A stretch of 64,000 bases of DNA. Origin: Zygnema cylindricum. Its lineage: Eukaryota; Streptophyta; Zygnematophyceae; Zygnematales; Zygnemataceae. Position 1 is the first letter of the stretch. Each line of letters starts with the position of its first letter. The stretch is from the NCBI GenBank assembly GCA_037447655.1, contig JBBHKE010000370.1, positions 21,348 through 85,347 on the forward strand. Direction: 5' to 3'. Position numbers and translations under genes: made by a program. Of the stretch, positions 58,429 to 64,000 are shown piece by piece. The notes under the pieces are model-generated. The model searched no databases. It was not told the origin of the DNA and saw only the letters and a program-made list of their open reading frames with translations.

Positions 58429-61400
58429 CTATATGAGTTCAATCGCGTTCTCTTCCAGCAGCTGTTTCACGGGCCGATAACGTAAAATGTAGAGCTCATC
58501 TGGCGTCCAGCTCACAGTTTCGTCTCCTCTGATCAAGCAACAAATCTCGACCGTCAATTCGCACATCCCTAAATCGATATTTAGTTACCCAGAGTTGCAA
58601 AAATCTGTATTATTGATTCATGGATTTGCCACCATCTATGCCCTTGCAAATGAGTAGAAGTTCAGAAATATAAAAGGAAACTAAAAAAAAAAGGCACTCT
58701 CACGTTACAGGAAAGCGAGGCCACAATAGAAACCAGGACAGGAAGGGGTGGGGAGGGAGGGGAGGGGAGGGAGGGGAGAGACGAGAGGCGAGAGGAGAGG
58801 GGAAGGGAATAGCAACAGAAGCTCACGTTTCATCAAGTTGGAGGTCTTCAACGGCAGCTTTTGTGCGACAAAAAACAAAAGAGTCGAGGGAAGCTTCTGG
58901 TACTGAGCAATTAAGTCAAGGTAGACAGCAGACTATATTGTGTCCTAAAACCAAAGGAGGATGATATTGCAAGATTCGAGTAGTATTCATAACACGTTGA
59001 AAACAGGCACGAACAAGAGAAGGGAAAGCAGACAGCCAAACTGTGACAAAAACAACAATAATGATTGCAGTTTTCTCAAAAGGACGAGTGAGAGATTAGC
59101 AAGCAGATTGATGGCTAAGGTTTTGAGTTACTTGAGATTCTCAAAAGGCCACCATTAGTTTTTCAACTAGATTTTCACTTTAGCTTGAAGCAACAATTGA
59201 ATACTTCCAAGGTTCTTTTTCCATTTTTTCTCTCTTACCAGCATTTATCCGCTAAGCAGACGTGAAATCACAATAAAAGGACGGTATTCGGTCTCAATTA
59301 AGAATGGATACTCATGTCAAAAAGGTCCGGGCGATTCTGTTGACTCACCCCTCCCTGATTCAACATTGAACGATATCCTTCAGGCAACTTGTCCAAAACA
59401 GATTGGCCGAAGTGCTTCCCCAAAGAGTCCACAATCCTACCAAAAAAAAAAAAGAAATAAAAAAAGGGGAAAGAGCAGTTTTTTTTGCCATAGCAGCAAC
59501 AAACAGGATCAAATTCACGAAAACAATTTGAATTTAAAAACAGTATAAATTTGGAACTAAAAAGAAAGAGGATAGAAAAAGAATGAGAGAAATATTCATT
59601 GAGTTTGCCTCCTAACACCTCTGTTGTTCAAGATGATACTGATAGGAAGGGGTAAGAAGACAAATGCAAGTCACACACCATTTCCAAAGGGAAAGTTACT
59701 GATAGGAGACAAAAAAGAAAAAGGTGAGAGGAGAAGAGTGGGAACGAGTGAAGGAAATGCGAGCACAAAAAAATAGCAAAGAGTAAAATTGTAGGCTTTT
59801 ATTCTCACCCTCGAGCAAATTCTTGTTCATTTTCTGATAACCTATCAAAAATTTCCGGAACATTGCAAATTTGTAGCACATGCTCCTCAATCTGTGCCCC
59901 CATGCTATTCCGCAATCACCCAAAACAAAATTGACTTTCTTGTCTCAAACTATCAGATTAGTACTGCAATTACAAAGAGCAAGAAAATGTCCTAGAAGGA
60001 AACTAAGTTCACTGAAAAGGCTGAAAAAAACATTCGAAGGACAAGAAAGAAGCTATCGACGATGCCTAATGTGGCATGACCAAATGCGGGTGATAGCAAA
60101 CCTAAAACCCGCAAGCCAAGTATTTAGCTTACAATCATAGTTCAAAAGTAGGCATTTTTATGGCAGGCCTTTGGTAGGCGCACAAAACTTGGCACAAAAC
60201 TCGCGCAGAGTAGGCATACTGTATGTGTGTGCGTTTGTGCACACTTTTGTACGAACGTACGAATCTGACGTATGATCATAGTAAGCGCACGCCGCTGGAC
60301 GAAATTTCCAGCGAACTGACACAGCGTAGGATGAGTTGCGTTATGGGCTTTTCATGTGATCTTCTTAGATCGCTACTTTGATCTGCGACCGTCCGATCGT
60401 CCAAATCTGACGGTATTTTTTGTCCGAATGTTTTTCAAAATTTAGACATGACGTTTAATTCTCTACCGATCAATGTCTATTTTTTTTCATTTTGCGACCA
60501 ATACAATATGGGTCTTAAGGCCATATTGTATGTTTTGCATACAATAGGCATATTGTATGGGCCTACTTTCACCTACTTTTGAACTATGCTTACAATGAAT
60601 TCAAAATTTTGCGAATCTCCTTCACAAGCTTCTCCTTTTAGTTCAATGGAACGCAGAGTCTACACAAACTGGATAAAGCTACAAATATAACAATGTTGTT
60701 TTGACTGCGTGTGTAGGATGCGTTTGTGTAGTATGCTCCATGTGCCCTGAAAAGAGAACACCCTTCATTTGGAACATTGCTCCTAGATGCGTCTACACTT
60801 CTTCAAGTGGTTCACTTTTTATCCTGGTTGAGTATAATACCACTTGCATAGCAAGTTTTAATTCGTGATAAAAATAGAGAGTTGACCAACTGATTGCCGG
60901 TTTAAGCGGGACGGGCACAGACCTTAGTTAAACGCACTCTCAAATACGAGCGAACAAGGAAGCTGGCTCTGTTTACATCCATTGTGTAGAGGTGAATTTG
61001 CAGCGATTGGCTGGGATCGTTGGAAAAGTCAGCTATTGTCTCTTCCTGTTAGAAAAAACAGCAATAGCAGAATGCAATCGACAAAAACCCGAATAAGAGT
61101 CCCTGAAAGGAGGAATCTCAAGGTTCAACATTGATGATGAGAGACTTCTGTTTGGGAATGGATACCATCAGGTAATGACTGACTCTGTAAGGGAATTGAT
61201 ATTAAAAAAACCAAGAATGCAATCCTATTTACAACAATACTTAACAAATATAGGTAAAATTTACAATTTATAAATAAAAAAATCAAGAGGACATTTAAGT
61301 TTGAACATTGAAGCAGAACATATTTCTTGCTATACAAAACTCTAAAGAAACAGGTTTTATGATTACGGTTACCGACTTAATTATAACGCAAAAGATTCCT

Positions 61401-62104
61401 AGAAACTGAACGTACTTTATATTTGTCAAAGACTCAAATTCCACGTAACATGAATTCTTTATGTGGAGAAAATAATTACACGCAACACTTGAGTTTTCAG
61501 CTGTGCACGATTTCTTAAACAACAACGCACAACAGCATTGTGCCACTCCTAATATTTTTTTAGTGAAAGTACGGCAAAAGTACCAGCAAGCTCGGATTAA
61601 AATGACATTGAAATTGACCTTACAAGGTAAACATTTGGAGCTTATATAGCTGCTGATCTGAGCAACCACATCTTTAGCGAACAACAAAATAAAAAAATAA
61701 AAACAATTGTAAAGCACATACTCGGGTTACACACGCAATGGTGATTCAAGGGAATTTCTCTCTCCTTTTAGCCCTATCCTTCCGCGATTCAAGAGACATT
61801 CCCAACTCCTTTACATCAATCTAACAACAAGCAAGCAAGTAACTCCGCTTACTAATTTCTTACCCGAAGATCAAACCTTAATGCAAAATCTCAGCACAAG
61901 CTTCCGATTCTAATGTGACAATACAAAACCTTCCTCATGCGCAAAGCCTACCAGCAATTGAATCTGTTCGGAGAGCCTGGAAATAAGTTCCGACTGATAG
62001 GCCAGAATCTCAGGTGCGGCTTTCTCGTTACGCCACACTATTTTCATACGCTCCACGTCAGAAATCAACGCCGCTTCCTCCGCCGTTTCTTGAAATGGAT
62101 CCAT
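58429..62104 (-). CDS. SLD5: DNA replication GINS complex subunit SLD5 (7 exons, one of 13 nt)
   Basis: GINS (Sld5-Psf1-Psf2-Psf3) joins Cdc45 and MCM to form the replicative CMG helicase in the nucleus. Exons: 62104-61952, 61045-60923, 59891-59809, 59436-59349, 59251-59239, 58902-58827, 58528-58429; total 636 nt, 211 aa (human 223). Evidence: VERMKIVWRNEKAAPEIL at the N-terminus, the helical A-domain core YTMDVNRASFLVRSYLRVRL, LSENEQEFARG, and the B-domain ending TPDELYILRYRPVKQLLEEN followed by AIELI-stop, the typical SLD5 C-terminus. The 13-nt exon (AG/CGGATAAATGCTG/GTAAGA) is needed to restore frame between exons 4 and 6, giving RINAVPEASLDSFVFCR. A hAT-like MITE sits in intron 2 and a G/C-rich simple tract in intron 6. 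It is divergent from the SufC gene, whose start is 1.46 kb away. Confidence 0.93.
58741..58807. repeat. G-rich tract (GGGGAGGGAGGGG) in SLD5 intron 6
   Basis: Many runs of three to five G separated by single A on the plus strand, then GAGAGG units. The SLD5 transcript therefore carries the C-rich complement, which may serve as extended pyrimidine tract. The plus strand has quadruplex potential. Confidence 0.85.
59239..59251 (-). other. 13-nt microexon of SLD5
   Basis: The 13 bases CGGATAAATGCTG (minus strand) are preceded by a pyrimidine-rich ...TCTGCTTAG and followed by GTAAGAG. They encode Arg-Ile-Asn-Ala plus the first base of Val. Exon 4 ends in phase 0 and exon 6 needs one leading base, so an exon of 3n+1 is required between them, and this one fits exactly. 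Confidence 0.75.
60136..60588 (+). mobile_element. hAT-like MITE, CATAGTTCAAAAGTAGG family, copy 3 (in SLD5 intron 2)
   Basis: Ends CATAGTTCAAAAGTAGG and CCTACTTTTGAACTATG are a perfect 17-bp inverted repeat. The 8-bp duplication CTTACAAT borders both sides (60128-60135 and 60589-60596). It is 453 bp, the longest copy, with an extra internal CGTACGAA-rich part. It shares CATGTGATCTTCTTAGATCG and ATACAATATGGGTCTTAAGG with the other copies. No transposase. Confidence 0.92.
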
Positions 62105-63563
62105 CCGCGCAAATCCAACACAGCCTTCTAAGAAGAGAACTGTAGGGAAATGGTCCGGAGAGAAAGTGAGTATAGCTTCAACTTTGAACTTTTGAAGCTA
62201 CAAGGTTCTTTGTTACAGTTAAAGTGGGGCAGTGCAGTCAGTGTAGTTCCGTAGTAGATCCTTGTCACGACAGCGTTTCGACTACCATGGTGACACGTGT
62301 ATCAAGTTGTTTACGGTAACTGCGAACTTAAGCATGAATGCATGGATCAATGTATGTCATGATGGCGCATGGCTGTATGCGACTCATCGTTCATGCCAGA
62401 TGGAGTCATGGTGCATGGACAAACTTCGTACAAGAACGTTCTCGAAGGCTGCCAAACCACATTACTCTGTTAAGGGCATTGTACATGTTGTCATCCATTG
62501 TTAAATATGAAAAACTCATGCACTTCTCATCAGTCGCGTCATTACGGGTGAACAACAGTTCGACGTCACGCTGACAGCATAACGCTGACATTGTTGACAG
62601 CATGACCGACAACCTGTATGCCGATGTTGAAATTTCTTTTGTACACAAGCTTCGATGTGGATAAATATTTCACACGCGTCTAGATTTGAACATGAAAATC
62701 CTCTAAACATCCTGTGGCACTTTTCAATCATGCATGAATATTCCTTGCAATCTATACAACTCTCCTGATTCGCCAGTCCAAGAGGTGAGAACTTAAAACA
62801 TCCACGTGGCTCAATGCTATACGAGATCGTTAATCCATATACTTGCGGCTTTTCGGATGCCAGATCAGCACGCTACATCAGCCCTTTCCAAAGGAAGCTG
62901 CTTTTCCAGGGGGGGAACTGCCGCCCTTCGATATCTGCATGTGGATAAAGCGGATAAATCACGGACAAACCGTACTGTAACTTTCGGGGGTTTCCATATC
63001 CACACACCATGCTGGACCACACCCACATAGCTACACGACAAAACAAACTGGCTTGAGAAAATATCGTGCGAATCGGACAGCCGACGACCGTACTTAGCTC
63101 TACTGTACTTTTCTGACTACTTTGGGAATTTTGAGTTTAGCCTATCCTTTTTGTCGTGTAGTTCAAAAAGCTACACGTGCGTGTGATCCTGCAAAGTTGG
63201 CAGGTGAATATTGAAACCTCCTGCAATTACTGACATTCCTTCGTACTTTACGTAACATACAGTATGATGCATAAAATACGCTACATTACTGAAACTACAG
63301 TACAGTACGCTGCAACAGTTCTTCGCACTGTACTGTACTGTACTGTACTGTACTGTACTGTACTGTAGCCCATTCAGTTCTCAACCCCTTCTTCAGAAGC
63401 TTCTCCTTCTATCTCTTCTTCACTTCTTCTCCTTGGGAAATTCCCCTCCGTCAGGTCAGCAAAATTCTCCCCTCTCTCCCCTCTCTCCCCTCTCTCCCCT
63501 CCCTCCCCTCTCTCCCCTCTCTCCCTCATCTTTTTCCTCTCCTGCTTCCTCTCACGCTTTCCC
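62105..63563. other. Divergent intergenic region between SLD5 and SufC
   Basis: Carries the promoters of two divergent genes. The SLD5 side is ordinary. The last 250 bp before SufC change to pyrimidine-rich CTCTCCCC repeats (63465-63530), preceded by an ACTGT microsatellite. No further gene was recognised. Confidence 0.55.
63327..63367. repeat. (ACTGT)n pentanucleotide microsatellite
   Basis: About eight tandem ACTGT units ending in ACTGTA. Shorter CAGTACAGTA words in the opposite sense lie 20-40 bp upstream, so a small hairpin is possible. Confidence 0.95.
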
Positions 63564-63938
63564 ATGGCTCTCTCAGCCTCACTCGACCGAGTCCTCCTAA
63601 GAACAGACCTCCCCCCCTCCTCCTCCTCCTCCTCCTCCTCCTCTCCCTCTCCCTCTCCCTCTCCCTCTCCCCTCCGCCTCTCCCTGAAATCCTCCCTCCA
63701 ATCCGGACGCGAGGTTTTAGGGTTTTGCAGCCGCAGGAGAAGTCAGGGGTTCAGGCGAGCCAATGGGAGAGGAGTGAGGGCGTCTGTGGCGGCTGTGAGC
63801 GAGGAGAGGGAGGAAGCGAGGGGGGAGGAGGGAGGGAGAGGGAAGGTGTTGCTGGAAGTGAAGGGTCTGACAGCCATTATAGCGGAGACAGAGAAGGAGA
63901 TACTGAAGGGAGTGGATCTTACGATAAGGGAGGGAGAG
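63564..63938 (+). CDS. SUFC: Chloroplast SufC-type ABC ATPase, Fe-S cluster scaffold (first exon, gene runs off the window)
   Basis: ATPase of the plastid SUF iron-sulfur assembly scaffold SufBC2D (Arabidopsis ABCI6/NAP7). The first exon encodes 125 aa: a Ser/Pro/Arg-rich transit-type leader of about 90 residues (poly-Ser then SPSPSP, arising from TCC and CTCCCT simple repeats), then the conserved start of SufC, VLLEVKGLTAIIAETEKEIL and KGVDLTIREGE. The frame ends at a GTGAGT donor in phase 0, before the Walker A motif, which lies beyond the window. ATG at 63564 is the first in frame with a good leader. The exon is GC- and purine-rich compared with the rest of the window. Confidence 0.88.
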
Positions 63939-64000
63939 GTGAGTTTGGGGGAGAAGGGAGAGGAGGGAGGGGGGGGGAGGAGAAGGAAGAGGGGGGGGGG

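Noticed and set aside
1-64000. CRISPR arrays, bacterial operons or defence-type gene clusters
   Set aside because: No regularly spaced direct repeats with unique spacers and no intron-free gene runs. The window is eukaryotic nuclear DNA.

Overview
The window is nuclear DNA of a photosynthetic eukaryote, most likely a streptophyte (green alga or early land plant grade). Genes are split by many short GT-AG introns. They include a plant-type full-size ABCG/PDR transporter, a plastid-targeted argininosuccinate lyase, the GINS subunit SLD5 and the start of plastid SufC. The species cannot be named from sequence alone. The DNA between genes is AT-rich and full of decayed transposons.

Layout: 7-1136 (+) small Pro/Tyr-rich and Gly-rich protein; 3543-5555 (-) intronless RCC1-propeller protein; 5.7-14.5 kb repeat block (degenerate non-LTR retroelement, Copia 3' end with LTR, two PIF/Harbinger-like TIR elements); 15605-27788 (+) PDR transporter, 23 exons, 1507 aa; 29.4-37 kb second repeat block (small TIR elements, second non-LTR copy, two Copia relics); 39226-44356 (-) DGAT2-family acyltransferase, 7 exons, 722 aa; 45.6-49 kb third repeat block (hAT-like and other TIR elements, one nested); 50573-55720 (-) argininosuccinate lyase, 7 exons, 524 aa; 58429-62104 (-) SLD5, 7 exons including a 13-nt microexon, 211 aa; 63564-window end (+) first exon of chloroplast SufC.

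The gene models were assembled by hand from splice sites. In all four complete multi-exon enzyme/complex genes the phases close exactly to a stop codon. The genes share no pathway: the neighbours cover export across membranes, triacylglycerol synthesis, arginine synthesis, DNA replication and plastid Fe-S assembly, as expected for a eukaryotic chromosome without operons.

No CRISPR, bacterial operon or wholly unknown multi-gene system was seen. The most interesting points are: an acyltransferase with an animal/fungal-type HPHG motif and a long multi-membrane N-terminal extension; a hexapeptide LGQxSx repeat inside the PDR linker; the SLD5 microexon; and TIR elements whose exact ends are proved by target-site duplications, in one case also by a related empty site within the same window.
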